A stretch of 64,000 nt of DNA from an uncultured Bacteroidales bacterium (GTDB taxonomy: Bacteria; Bacteroidota; Bacteroidia; Bacteroidales; P3): positions 5,449 to 69,448 of the forward strand of contig CALDHX010000014.1 of the NCBI GenBank assembly GCA_937901525.1, read 5' to 3'. Shown here one piece after another: positions 15,763-24,119 of this stretch. Below the pieces are notes generated by a model. The model was given only the letters and a program-made list of their open reading frames with translations, did no database searches and was not told the origin of the DNA. Every line of letters starts with the position of its first letter. Position 1 is the stretch's first letter. A program made the position numbers and the translations under genes.

Positions 15763-16479
15763 TTACAATTCAAATATATTAAAGTTATAGTTTTTGACAT
15801 TAAAGATTAGGAGTTTGTTTTTCAAAGAAACATCGGTATAATTGGTTAAAAACTTTATAACTTCGTTTGAAGCAATAGAAGCAGTGATTGAGGGCAAGAC
15901 TCCAATCACTGCTTTGTTTTTATTACTCTCTTCTTTCAATAGGTTTTCTTCTGGAAAAAGGGTTCTGTAATTTGCAGAATCTTCCTCGCAATTAAGCAAA
16001 GCGACTTGCCCTTCAAAGTCCGAGATAGCAGAATAAACAAAAGGCTTTTTCAATCTTTGGCAAGCGTCATTTATTACATAACGTGTTGCAAAGTTATCGC
16101 AACAATCCACCACAATATCATAATCCCTAATAATCCTTTCTGCATTTTCTTTACTCAAAAACTCATTGTAAGCAACTATTTGACAATCGCCGTTAAGTTC
16201 CTTTAAATTCGCTTTTGCCTTTTCAACCTTTTCTTCTCCTACTTGCGACTCTTTGTAAAGAATCTGACGATGAAGATTGCTCAAACTAACCTTATCTTTA
16301 TCAATAAGGCCAATTACTCCAACGCCAGAGGCGACAAGCAAAAGACTTGCAATGCTTCCCAAGCCTCCAACACCTACAATCAAGACTTTTGCTTGTTTTA
16401 ACTTTTCTTGTCCTTCGACTCCAAAACCCTCTAACTCTATTTGACGAGAATATCTCAAAAAATCCTTTTCCTCTAACAT
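15763..16479 (-). CDS. thiF: ThiF/MoeB/HesA-family adenylyltransferase
   Basis: A 238-residue E1-like protein. The nucleotide-binding motif is VLIVGVGGLGSIASLLLVASGVG (about 32-54), followed by IDKDKVSLSNLHRQILY and DCCDNFATRYVINDAC. The CxxC zinc pairs found in many homologues are not evident. In thiamine synthesis ThiF adenylates the C-terminal Gly of ThiS before sulfur transfer. It is the last gene of the eight-gene thi operon and abuts thiH. A frameshifted tail of a related gene lies at 9745-9946. Confidence 0.9.
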   Translation of the reverse strand: MLEEKDFLRYSRQIELEGFGVEGQEKLKQAKVLIVGVGGLGSIASLLLVASGVGVIGLIDKDKVSLSNLHRQILYKESQVGEEKVEKAKANLKELNGDCQIVAYNEFLSKENAERIIRDYDIVVDCCDNFATRYVINDACQRLKKPFVYSAISDFEGQVALLNCEEDSANYRTLFPEENLLKEESNKNKAVIGVLPSITASIASNEVIKFLTNYTDVSLKNKLLIFNVKNYNFNIFEL

Positions 16480-17594
16480 TAACTTAAAATTTTATCCCAA
16501 TCTTTAAATACTACATCATAGCCTTGTGAGCGTACCATAGTTTCCATTTCTTCTACACTTCTATCATCATTTACGTGAAATTGTTCTAATTCTACATCAG
16601 GATTAGAATATCCTCCCGGCTCTGTCTTACTTCCTGCACTCATTGAGGTAATGCCAAGGGAAACAAAATGATTTCTCATCTCAGGTCTTTCTCTTGTTGA
16701 CATTGTTATTTCAACATCGTTATCAAAAAGGCGAAATGCCCAAATGATTTGAGCAAATTGCTTTTCATTCACGCAATAATCTGCTTGAAATCCACCTGCG
16801 GCAGGTCTCATTCTTGGGAAAGAAATAGAGTATTTTGTCTTCCAATAATTCTTTCTCATAAATTGCAAGTGCATAGCTAAAAACACCATTTCCGTTCTCC
16901 ATTCTTCCAAACCAATTAAGGCTCCCATGCCAACTCTATGAATGCCTGCTTTGGCTAATCTCTCAGGACACTCTAAGCGATAAAGATAATTTGATTTCAT
17001 TCCCTTAGGGTGATAATATTTGTAGCGACTTTCATTATATGTTTCTTGATAAACATAAACCGAATTAGCACCTGCTTGAATCAATCTCTCATATTCTTCT
17101 GTTTTCATTGGGAATACTTCCAAATTAATTGCAGAAAAATAAGGACGACATAGCTTTATAGCATTTTCAATGTAAGAAACGCCTGCATTTTTATGATTTT
17201 CCCCTGTAAGCAAAAGCACATTATCATAGCCCATTGCTTTGATTGCTTTTATTTCTTCCAAGATTTGCTCATCGGAAAGAGTAATTCTACCTATTTGATT
17301 GTTGTGATTAAACCCACAATAAATACAATGATTACTACATTCGTTTGAAAGATACATAGGAATGTAAAACTGCATAACCTTTCCAAAGCGTTTTTGTGTA
17401 ATATTTCTACTCATAAACGCCATTTGTTCAAGATATTTTTCTGCCTTTGGAGAAATTAACGCTTTAAAATCCTCAATATCTAAATATTTTTTTGATAAGG
17501 CTTTTACAACATCATTTTCCGTTTTAGAATATATGCTATCGGTTACCTCTTGCCAAGAAAGTGATTTTACAATATCATAAAAACTCTTTTCCAT
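16479..17594 (-). CDS. thiH: 2-iminoacetate synthase ThiH (radical SAM)
   Basis: A 371-residue radical SAM enzyme. The cluster motif CSNHCIYC (CxxxCxxC, about residues 84-91) is present, as are GITSMSAGSKTEPGGYS and QFHVNDDRSVEEM near the C-terminus, typical of ThiH. It cleaves tyrosine to dehydroglycine and p-cresol, supplying the glycine imine for thiazole assembly. Use of ThiH rather than the oxygen-dependent ThiO fits an anaerobe. It shares one base with thiF and lies 2 bp after thiC. Confidence 0.95.
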   Translation of the reverse strand: MEKSFYDIVKSLSWQEVTDSIYSKTENDVVKALSKKYLDIEDFKALISPKAEKYLEQMAFMSRNITQKRFGKVMQFYIPMYLSNECSNHCIYCGFNHNNQIGRITLSDEQILEEIKAIKAMGYDNVLLLTGENHKNAGVSYIENAIKLCRPYFSAINLEVFPMKTEEYERLIQAGANSVYVYQETYNESRYKYYHPKGMKSNYLYRLECPERLAKAGIHRVGMGALIGLEEWRTEMVFLAMHLQFMRKNYWKTKYSISFPRMRPAAGGFQADYCVNEKQFAQIIWAFRLFDNDVEITMSTRERPEMRNHFVSLGITSMSAGSKTEPGGYSNPDVELEQFHVNDDRSVEEMETMVRSQGYDVVFKDWDKILS

Positions 17595-17596
17595 AA

Positions 17597-19273
17597 TTAT
17601 TCTCCTTGCTTTGAAACCTCACGAGAAATCCTCATTGCACAAAAATCAGGTCCACACATTGTGCAAAACGGAGTTCCTTTTAATTTTTCTTCACCATAAT
17701 ACTCTATTGCCCTTTCTCTATCCAAAGCAAGATTAAACTGATCGTTCCAACGAAAATCAAATCTCGCCTTACTAAGTGCATTATCTCTTTCCATAGCCGA
17801 AGGATGTCCCTTTGCAATGTCGGCAACGTGTGCTGCAATTTTATAAGCCATTATTCCCTCTCTTACATCTTCTTTATTTGGAAGAGCAAGGTGTTCTTTT
17901 GGAGTTACATAACAAAGCATTGCTGTTCCCAACCAGCCAATCATTGCAGCTCCTATTGCAGAAGTAATATGATCATACGCAGGAGCAATATCTGTTGTCA
18001 AAGGTCCCAAGGTGTAGAACGGAGCATTATGACACAATGTCTTTTGTTTTTCCATATTTTCTGCAATTTTGTGTAAAGGAACGTGTCCCGGACCTTCAAT
18101 TAATACTTGAACATCATATTGCCATGCGACTTTTGTCAATTCTCCCATTGTTTCCAATTCTCCAAACTGTGCTTCATCGTTTGCATCTGCAATACTTCCC
18201 GGACGCAATCCGTCTCCTATGCTTACTGCAACATCATATTGAGAAAGGATTTCACAAATTTCAGCAAAATGTGTGTAAAGGAAGTTCTCTTCTTTGTGAT
18301 GAGTTATCCATTTTGCCATAATAGAGCCACCACGAGAAACAATTCCGGTAACTCTTTTCTTAGTTAATGGTATATGTTTTTGCAATAGCCCTGCGTGAAT
18401 AGTGAAATAATCCACTCCTTGTTCACATTGTTCTATTAAAGTGTCTTTAAAAATCTCCCAACTAAGATTTTCGGCCTTCCCTCCTGCTTTTTCCAAAGCT
18501 TGATACAAAGGAACGCTTCCAATTGGCACAGGAGAATTTCTTACAACCCACTCTCTTATCTCGTGAATATGGTTTCCTGTTGATAAATCCATAAGAGTAT
18601 CTCCTCCCCATTTAGCTGAATAAACTGCTTTCTCAACTTCTTTCTCCATATCGCTTGAAAGTGCCGAGTTTCCTATGTTTGTGTTTATCTTTACTAAGAA
18701 TTTACTTCCTATAATCATAGGCTCTGCCTCAGGGTGATTGATATTTGCAGGAATTACTGCACGTCCTGCTGCCACTTCCTCACGTACAAACTCCGGTGTT
18801 ATGTAACTATTTTCGTTTTGCTTTGAAGAAAGATTTTCTCTTATTGCAACATATTCCATTTCGGGCGTAATCACTCCTTGTTTTGCTAATGCCATTTGAG
18901 TAATTCTACAACCTGGTTTTGCTTTATAAGGTAAATTCTTAACAGGGAAACGAACCTCATCAAGACTTTTATCATTTAATCTTAGATTGCTATAAACAGA
19001 GCTAAATTCATCAAGTCTTTGAATATCGTTTCTTTCTTTTAAGAATTTTTCTCTTAGTCTTGGAAGTCCTTTCTTTAAATCTGTTGTTATGTTTTCATCT
19101 CCGTAAGCTCCCGAAGTGTCGTATAATCTTACGCTTCCATTGCTTTTTCTTTCTCCCTCTACAATGCTATCGGTTAATTTCACCTCTTGCATTCCTATTT
19201 CTATATCAAAAAGATTTCCTTTTTCGTATATTTTTCTTTTTGCATTAGATACTTCACATTTTGTATTATTCAT
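17597..19273 (-). CDS. thiC: phosphomethylpyrimidine synthase ThiC
   Basis: A 558-residue protein that converts aminoimidazole ribotide to HMP-phosphate by radical SAM chemistry. Seen motifs are MALAKQGVITPEMEYVAIRE, NTNIGNSALSS, DLSTGNHIHEIREWV, IEGPGHVPLHKI, LGPLTTDIAPAYDHI and the C-terminal CTMCGPDFC (Cx2Cx4C) that binds the [4Fe-4S] cluster. It is shorter than the ~630-residue proteobacterial form but normal for Bacteroidota. It lies inside the thi operon and is controlled by the TPP riboswitch upstream of thiD. Confidence 0.97.
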   Translation of the reverse strand: MNNTKCEVSNAKRKIYEKGNLFDIEIGMQEVKLTDSIVEGERKSNGSVRLYDTSGAYGDENITTDLKKGLPRLREKFLKERNDIQRLDEFSSVYSNLRLNDKSLDEVRFPVKNLPYKAKPGCRITQMALAKQGVITPEMEYVAIRENLSSKQNENSYITPEFVREEVAAGRAVIPANINHPEAEPMIIGSKFLVKINTNIGNSALSSDMEKEVEKAVYSAKWGGDTLMDLSTGNHIHEIREWVVRNSPVPIGSVPLYQALEKAGGKAENLSWEIFKDTLIEQCEQGVDYFTIHAGLLQKHIPLTKKRVTGIVSRGGSIMAKWITHHKEENFLYTHFAEICEILSQYDVAVSIGDGLRPGSIADANDEAQFGELETMGELTKVAWQYDVQVLIEGPGHVPLHKIAENMEKQKTLCHNAPFYTLGPLTTDIAPAYDHITSAIGAAMIGWLGTAMLCYVTPKEHLALPNKEDVREGIMAYKIAAHVADIAKGHPSAMERDNALSKARFDFRWNDQFNLALDRERAIEYYGEEKLKGTPFCTMCGPDFCAMRISREVSKQGE

Positions 19274-19291
19274 ATTCTTATTTTTTTAACA

Positions 19292-20071
19292 TTAAAAATT
19301 CAAAAACTCTGTTAATGGAGAAGAGGCTTGTGCTGTATTGAATGAAGTTGCTAATCCACTTTCGTAAGCTATGCGTCCTGCTTTTACTGCCAAAGAAAAG
19401 GCTTCTGCCATCGCAATAGGATCGCCCGCAATCGCAATTGCAGTATTGACAAGCACTGCATCGGCTCCTAATTCCATTGCTTGCGCTGCATGACTTGGCG
19501 CTCCTATGCCTGCATCTATTACAACCGGTACATTACTTTGCTCAATTATTATTTCCAAAAGCTCTTTTGTAACAAGTCCTTTATTGCTTCCTATCGGTGA
19601 GGCTAAGGGCATTACGGTTGCAGCCCCAACTTCTTCTAATTGTTTACACAAAACAGGGTCTGCTTGAATGTATGGCAAAACTATAAAGCCATCTTTTACT
19701 AATTCTTCTGTGGCTTTTAGGGTTTCTATCGCATCTGGAAAAAGGTATTTAGGGTCTGGGTGAATTTCAAGCTTCAACCAATTTGTTTGAAGGGCCTCTC
19801 GTGCCATTTGTGCTGCGAAAACTGCTTCTTTTGCATTTCTTACTCCTGAGGTATTAGGCAAAAGAATTACCTTTTCTCTGTCTATGTACGATAACATATC
19901 GTCTTCTTTGGAGTTTTCAAGGTTTACTCTTTTCATTGCAGTAGTTACCATTTGGGTTTGTGAGGATTTGATTGCCTGTCCCATGATTTCGTTTGAAGGA
20001 AACTTTCCTGTACCTAAGAATAATCTTGATTCAAATTCCCTTCCTGCTATTACTAATTTCTCGTTCTTCAT
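19292..20071 (-). CDS. thiG: thiazole synthase ThiG
   Basis: A 259-residue TIM-barrel enzyme. It shows the Schiff-base and phosphate-binding segments typical of ThiG: FLGTGKFPSNEIM near the start, TSGVRNAKEAVFAAQMAREAL, LKLEIHPDPKYLFPD, VMPLASPIGSNKGL, VVIDAGIGAPSHAAQAMELGADAVLVNTAIA. It joins ThiS thiocarboxylate, DXP and dehydroglycine to form the thiazole phosphate. A T-rich 46-bp spacer separates it from thiE. Confidence 0.96.
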   Translation of the reverse strand: MKNEKLVIAGREFESRLFLGTGKFPSNEIMGQAIKSSQTQMVTTAMKRVNLENSKEDDMLSYIDREKVILLPNTSGVRNAKEAVFAAQMAREALQTNWLKLEIHPDPKYLFPDAIETLKATEELVKDGFIVLPYIQADPVLCKQLEEVGAATVMPLASPIGSNKGLVTKELLEIIIEQSNVPVVIDAGIGAPSHAAQAMELGADAVLVNTAIAIAGDPIAMAEAFSLAVKAGRIAYESGLATSFNTAQASSPLTEFLNF

Positions 20072-20117
20072 ATCGTTATTTTTTTTCTTTGTTTTTTTTA
20101 TTTTTTTCTTTGATTTT

Positions 20118-20726
20118 TTAAATTTTTTCTTTGAAATATTTTCTTAATTCTTTGATTTTTTTTTCGGGGTCTTCACTCTCTAAAATCAAAGACGAAAGTG
20201 CTATGCCATAAACCTTTGTTTGAGAGAATTTTTCCACATCTTCTAAGCGTATTCCTCCTATTGCATAAATTGGAATATCTACATCTATGTCTTTATATCC
20301 TTCTAATCCAAGAATAGGACTTAGATTTTCCTTTGTCGAAGTAAAGCGATAGGGCCCTAATCCTATGTAATCGGCTCCTTCTTCATAGGCTTTAAGGATT
20401 TGCTCTTTGGTATTGCAAGTCCGTCCTATGATTTGGAAAGGTTTAAGCACGTTTCTTGCAAGTGAAATCTCTTCATCTTTTTGACCAAGATGCACTCCGT
20501 CTGCTTCAACCTCTAAGGCAAGGCGATAATCATCGTTAATAATTAACTTAGCCTTATATTTTTCGCATTCTTTCTTTAAGATATTTGCCGCTTCCATTCT
20601 TTGACTTAGGCTACTGTGCTTCATTCTAAGTTGAATAAGCTTTATGCCGTTGTCTAAGGCAAGTTTTGCACTATCTATGTAAGAATACTTATCGTTTTGG
20701 TGTGTTATAAAGTATATTCTATCCAT
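20118..20726 (-). CDS. thiE: thiamine phosphate synthase ThiE
   Basis: About 202 residues from the ATG at 20726 (MDRIYFITHQ), which follows a GAGAATAAA leader 13 bp after tenI stops. An in-frame start at 20783 would overlap tenI by 44 bp and adds a segment not typical of the family. Motifs: LIQLRMK, ADGVHLGQKDEEI, IGRTCNTKEQILKAYEEGADYIGLGPYRFTSTKEN, IYAIGGI. It couples HMP-PP and thiazole phosphate to thiamine phosphate. Confidence 0.93.
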   Translation of the reverse strand: MDRIYFITHQNDKYSYIDSAKLALDNGIKLIQLRMKHSSLSQRMEAANILKKECEKYKAKLIINDDYRLALEVEADGVHLGQKDEEISLARNVLKPFQIIGRTCNTKEQILKAYEEGADYIGLGPYRFTSTKENLSPILGLEGYKDIDVDIPIYAIGGIRLEDVEKFSQTKVYGIALSSLILESEDPEKKIKELRKYFKEKI

Positions 20727-20739
20727 TTTTATTCTCGTT

Positions 20740-21288
20740 TTATTTCCATAGAAAACCCATAATTGCAGCTGCTGAAAATCCAATTTCTTTTAATTCTGAA
20801 AATTTGCTTGGTTCAACGCCCGAAAGTGCAAAGACTTTTTCATCAATCACTCCTTGCTTTACGGCTTTTCTTAATTCTTCTTTTGAAAACTTTGCCTCAT
20901 ATCCTTCTTTGCTTATACTGTTATATATAGGTGAGAGAAAGACATAATCACATTTTGGTTTCCACTTTCCAACCTCTTCTATGCTATGACAACTTCTACT
21001 TATTCTTCCCTCAAAGGCAAAGGGCGATGTGTAATTGTTGCGTTTATTTAAATGCACTCCTCCTATTTGAAATTCTTTTGCTACTTCCAAACAATCGTGT
21101 AACGAAAGGCGTTTTCTAATTGCAAGAGGCAGGTCTTCAAGCCAAAGAGACATTTTCTCAGAAGTAAACTCAGGTTTGCGAATATGAAAATATTCTATCT
21201 CATTATTTTGAAGCAAGGTTTTTATTATTTGCTTTTCCTTTTCCCAATCATTGTATTGAGGAAGGGTTATGCCGATTAACCTCCACAT
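20740..21288 (-). CDS. tenI: ThiE/TenI-like thiamine phosphate synthase family protein
   Basis: A 182-residue TIM-barrel homologue of ThiE with weaker motifs: YFHIRKPEF, RLSLHDCLEVAKEFQIGGVHLNKRN, SRSCHSIEEV, DYVFLSPIYNSISKEGY, FALSGVEPSKFSELKEIGFSAAAIMG. HSPIYxTxSKxG and the missing VDGVHLGQxD Asp are features of TenI-like paralogues. In B. subtilis TenI aromatises the thiazole carboxylate tautomer. It overlaps thiS by 13 bp. The TenI role is inference; it could also be a second ThiE. Confidence 0.8.
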   Translation of the reverse strand: MWRLIGITLPQYNDWEKEKQIIKTLLQNNEIEYFHIRKPEFTSEKMSLWLEDLPLAIRKRLSLHDCLEVAKEFQIGGVHLNKRNNYTSPFAFEGRISRSCHSIEEVGKWKPKCDYVFLSPIYNSISKEGYEAKFSKEELRKAVKQGVIDEKVFALSGVEPSKFSELKEIGFSAAAIMGFLWK

Positions 21289-21476
21289 GTTGCATTTATT
21301 ATTGTTATTTCATCTGCTTCTTTTAGTTGCGTTTCGCTCCATTGCGTTTTTTTTATGACTTTATTGCCAATTGCAACTGCACAAAAAGATGCCTCTACTT
21401 GCAATAATTCTAATAGTTGATAGATATTTGTTTGCGTTTCTATCTCTACTTGTTTTTTATTCACAATTACTTTCAT
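21276..21476 (-). CDS. thiS: sulfur carrier protein ThiS
   Basis: A 66-residue ubiquitin-like protein ending in the required Gly-Gly (INATCGG). It begins MKVIVNKKQVEIET and contains FCAVAIGNKVIKK, as in ThiS. ThiF activates the terminal glycine, which then carries sulfur to ThiG. It overlaps thiD by 20 bp upstream and tenI by 13 bp downstream, indicating translational coupling. Confidence 0.95.
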   Translation of the reverse strand: MKVIVNKKQVEIETQTNIYQLLELLQVEASFCAVAIGNKVIKKTQWSETQLKEADEITIINATCGG

Positions 21477-22308
21477 AAAATTTTTGTTTTTGAGGATTAA
21501 AAAAATGATTTAAACTTCCGTTTCCTTTTCCTGAGAAAATATCTTTTGATTCTAAGATTGCCAAGTAAACATATTCTTTTGCAAGACCAATAGAGGTTTT
21601 GTAATCATAGCCTAAGGCAAGATAAGAAGCAATAGCCGAAGAAAGAGAACAACCTGTGCCGTGAGTGTTTTTACTATCTATTTTCTTCGATGCGTAAGTT
21701 TGAAAACTATTATCAATATCCAAAAAAAGATCAGTACATTCTCCTTGTTCAAAATGACCTCCTTTTATAAGTACTCTTTTTGTTTTAAGACTATTCTTAA
21801 TAAATAATGCTACTTCTTTTTGCTCGGCAAGGCTATTTATGCTTTTTATTTGAGCAAGAGAGGCAGCTTCAAAAAGATTTGGCGTAATAATATCTACCAA
21901 AGGAAAGAGATAGTCTATCATTGCTTGTCTTGCATCGTCTTGAAGTAAAGAAGCACCGCTTGTTGCTATCATTACAGGGTCTAAAACAACACTTCCTTGA
22001 AACTTATGTCTAATTAAACTTTCGGATACCTCTTTTATAATATCTTTATCAAAAAGCATTCCGATTTTTATGGCTTTTACGGGCAAATCTTCTAAAATTG
22101 CATCTATTTGATTGCGAATTAAAGATTTTTTTAACGCAAAAACATCTCTTACTCCTAAGGTATTTTGTGCCGTAACGGCACTTATGCAACTGCAAGCAAA
22201 CAAACCCAAAGAAGAAATGGTCTTTATGTCGGCTTGAATGCCAGCTCCACCACAAGAATCTGAGCCTGCGATTGTTAAAACTGGAATAATCTGTTTTTTT
22301 CTAATCAT
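21457..22308 (-). CDS. thiD: HMP / HMP-phosphate kinase ThiD
   Basis: A 283-residue ribokinase-fold enzyme. Motifs: LTIAGSDSCGGAGIQADIKTISSLG at the start, SAVTAQNTLGV, VLDPVMIATSGASLL, ITPNLFEA, VLIKGGHFE and the anion hole/catalytic KNTHGTGCSLSSAIASYLALG. It phosphorylates hydroxymethylpyrimidine twice to HMP-PP. It is the first gene of the thi operon. Its start codon lies directly behind a hairpin (22310-22339) that follows the TPP aptamer. Confidence 0.96.
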   Translation of the reverse strand: MIRKKQIIPVLTIAGSDSCGGAGIQADIKTISSLGLFACSCISAVTAQNTLGVRDVFALKKSLIRNQIDAILEDLPVKAIKIGMLFDKDIIKEVSESLIRHKFQGSVVLDPVMIATSGASLLQDDARQAMIDYLFPLVDIITPNLFEAASLAQIKSINSLAEQKEVALFIKNSLKTKRVLIKGGHFEQGECTDLFLDIDNSFQTYASKKIDSKNTHGTGCSLSSAIASYLALGYDYKTSIGLAKEYVYLAILESKDIFSGKGNGSLNHFFNPQKQKFYESNCE

Positions 22309-22309
22309 T

Positions 22310-22339
22310 ACACTCTCTTTTTCTATGATTTGAGAGTGT
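22310..22339 (-). promoter_or_regulatory. expression-platform hairpin at the thiD start
   Basis: On the minus strand ACACTCTC pairs with GAGAGTGT, whose last base is 1 nt before the ATG of thiD. No T-run follows, so this hairpin should act by hiding the ribosome-binding region rather than by termination. Confidence 0.7.
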
Positions 22340-22352
22340 ACTTCAAAAGAAA

Positions 22353-22430
22353 GTATTTTCCCCTGTCTGCATTATCAGACCGGTCAAAGGGTATAATCTC
22401 AGCCTACAAAAAGTAAGCACCCCCAAATCT
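22353..22430 (-). promoter_or_regulatory. TPP riboswitch (THI element) of the thi operon
   Basis: The minus strand carries the conserved TPP aptamer parts in order: GGGGGTGC, GGCTGAGATTATACCC (with the invariant CTGAGA), TTTGACC, TCTGATAATGCAGAC and AGGGGAAA. It lies between the operon promoter (22472-22479) and thiD, so thiamine pyrophosphate should repress all eight genes. Confidence 0.93.
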
Positions 22431-22471
22431 TTAATACAATAAAATTTTAACTACTACGTTTATTTAGCGTG

Positions 22472-22479
22472 CAAAGTTA
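22472..22479 (-). promoter_or_regulatory. -7 box of the thi operon promoter
   Basis: TAACTTTG on the minus strand matches TAnnTTTG and lies about 42 bp before the TPP aptamer. The -33 position holds TTTC instead of TTTG. Confidence 0.65.
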
Positions 22480-22514
22480 TACTAATAATATGTATTATGA
22501 AAATATTTATTCGT

Positions 22515-22522
22515 ATTTTTGC
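22515..22522 (+). promoter_or_regulatory. -7 box of the coiled-coil lipoprotein gene
   Basis: TATTTTTG matches TAnnTTTG, 55 bp before the ATG at 22578. It is divergent from the thi promoter, with 35 bp between the two boxes. Confidence 0.6.
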
Positions 22523-22577
22523 AAAAAAAATCAAAAAAGAATAAACTTAGAAACATTAAACAAACAATTTTTAAAGT

Positions 22578-23447
22578 ATGAAAAAGACCTATTTATTAAT
22601 TGCGAGCCTTGTTTTAATCTTAGCAAGTGCTTGTAATAGCAAAGCAGAAAAAGAACGTTTAATAGAAAAAGAAATGAGAGACTCAATTGAAGCTGCATTA
22701 TCTGCTAAAAACGCAGAAGTAGAAATGTTGTTTCAACAATTAAACGAAATAGAAGAAAATTTATCCGTTGTTACATCTAAATATGCTGATGTTTCTAAGA
22801 TAAAAGATAAAACAGGAGAAGTAAGCGTTGATACAAGAACAAAAATAACTTCTCAAATTCAAGACATAAACGATTTATTGGCTGAACAAAAACAAAAAAT
22901 AAATAACCTTAACGCTCAATTAAGAAAACAAAAAAATACTAATAAAGAATTAACTGCCTTTATCGAAAAACTACAAACAAGAATTTCTGAACAAGAAGAA
23001 GAAATACAATTGTTAACAACTGAATTACAAAAGCACAAAATAGTTATTGAAAACCTAAATCGTAACTTAGATGAACTAAACAAACAAAATCAAGATAAAG
23101 ATGAAAGAATCTTGAAAATAGAAGAAGAAAAAAATACTGCTTATTATGTAATTGGTGAAAAGAAAGAACTTCTTGAAAAAGGAATTATCAATAGAAAAGG
23201 TGGATTCCTTGGAATGGGTAAAAGAAGTGTTGCAAGTAGCGATTCTGAACTTGCTAACTATACAAAAATAGACATAAGAAGAGTTCCAGAAATTAGACTT
23301 CACGGAACAAAAATAAAAATCCTTACTTCTCACCCAAGCGAATCTTACAGATTGGAACCAGATACAAAACGTCCTACAAGACTTGTAATTACAAACCCTT
23401 CATTGTTCTGGCAAAAAAGTAAATTCCTTGTTATAGAACTTGACTAA
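22578..23447 (+). CDS. coiled-coil lipoprotein, conserved Bacteroidales type
   Basis: A 289-residue protein. The signal peptide ends in lipobox LASAC (Cys 19). Residues about 25-200 are an almost continuous coiled coil (heptads in KITSQIQDINDLLAEQKQKI, LTAFIEKLQTRISEQEEEI, LNRNLDELNKQNQDKDERI). A compact C-terminal domain follows (about 205-289, GIINRKGGFLGMGKR...YRLEPDTKRPTRLVITNPSLFWQKSKFLVIELD). It should be periplasmic and lipid-anchored. It forms a single-gene unit with its own terminator. No enzymatic motif is seen; a structural or envelope-bridging role is a guess. Confidence 0.75.
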   Translation: MKKTYLLIASLVLILASACNSKAEKERLIEKEMRDSIEAALSAKNAEVEMLFQQLNEIEENLSVVTSKYADVSKIKDKTGEVSVDTRTKITSQIQDINDLLAEQKQKINNLNAQLRKQKNTNKELTAFIEKLQTRISEQEEEIQLLTTELQKHKIVIENLNRNLDELNKQNQDKDERILKIEEEKNTAYYVIGEKKELLEKGIINRKGGFLGMGKRSVASSDSELANYTKIDIRRVPEIRLHGTKIKILTSHPSESYRLEPDTKRPTRLVITNPSLFWQKSKFLVIELD

Positions 23448-23477
23448 GAGAAATCCGAATACATAAAATATAACTGT

Positions 23478-23513
23478 AAGGGTATAAATTTTAGGATTTA
23501 TACCCTTTTTTAT
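23478..23513 (+). terminator. intrinsic terminator
   Basis: A perfect 12-bp stem, AAGGGTATAAAT (23478-23489) with ATTTATACCCTT (23496-23507), with a 6-nt loop and a following T-run. Confidence 0.9.
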
Positions 23514-23524
23514 TGATTTTTTTT

Positions 23525-23532
23525 TACCTTTG
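23525..23532 (+). promoter_or_regulatory. -7 box of the small porin-like gene
   Basis: TACCTTTG matches TAnnTTTG, 37 bp before the ATG at 23569. The -33 region is not conserved. Confidence 0.6.
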
Positions 23533-23568
23533 CAACATAATTTATTTACTAATTAAAAAATAACGTAT

Positions 23569-24018
23569 ATGAAAAAGTTTATGTTTATGGCATTTGTAGC
23601 AGTTTTAGCTATTTTGCCTTTATCAAATGTTAAAGCTCAAAATTGGGGCGTTGGTCTTATCGGAGGAATTGACTCTGGTATTCAAGTAAAGAAATACATG
23701 GGTGGAAACTCTCTTGATTTCCGTGGTTGCCTTTATAATCATGGATTCCAAGTTGCAGGATTGTACGAATGGAATCACGATCTTGGAAGCAACTTCACTT
23801 TATATTATGGAGTTGGAGCAGGACTTGGAACATGGAATAACCCACAAGGAGATATGTCTTTTGGAGTTGATGTAGAAGCTATTGTTGGCGTTGAATGGAA
23901 ACTTCCTATTAGCTTCCCTCTTGCAATATCTTTAGATTACAGACCAGCGTTTCACCTTCTTCCTTCAACAGGATTCTATGCAAAAGGATTCGCATTCGGA
24001 ATTAAATACTTATTCTAA
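23569..24018 (+). CDS. small outer-membrane beta-barrel protein
   Basis: A 149-residue protein. Signal peptide about 1-23 (ending NVKAQ). Alternating strands with aromatic girdles follow (WGVGLIGGIDSGIQVKKYM, FQVAGLYEWNHDLGSNFTLYYGVGAGLGTW, FAFGIKYLF). It ends in Phe, the usual C-terminal residue of outer-membrane barrels inserted by BAM. Length suggests a six-to-eight-stranded barrel. Function unknown. Confidence 0.8.
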   Translation: MKKFMFMAFVAVLAILPLSNVKAQNWGVGLIGGIDSGIQVKKYMGGNSLDFRGCLYNHGFQVAGLYEWNHDLGSNFTLYYGVGAGLGTWNNPQGDMSFGVDVEAIVGVEWKLPISFPLAISLDYRPAFHLLPSTGFYAKGFAFGIKYLF

Positions 24019-24046
24019 GAATAGGTAATAAAAGAAATAAAAAAAC

Positions 24047-24092
24047 AAAACGCTCGTTTGTCTGAATAAAACCAAGACTTACGAGCGTTTTT
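24047..24092. terminator. CGCTCGT-family hairpin terminator, copy 2
   Basis: AAAACGCTCGT (24047-24057) pairs with ACGAGCGTTTT (24081-24091). The inner TTGTCTGAATAAAACCAAGA is the reverse complement of the inner segment at 60567-60587. Read on the minus strand it follows the lipoprotein gene in the same orientation as copy 1 follows its operon. It also ends the plus-strand porin gene. Confidence 0.8.
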
Positions 24093-24119
24093 CTTTGAGT
24101 TAATTATCTCCAATTAATT

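Noticed and set aside
17804..18367. Plus-strand ORFs over thiC
   Set aside because: Three overlapping frames antisense to thiC; shadows.
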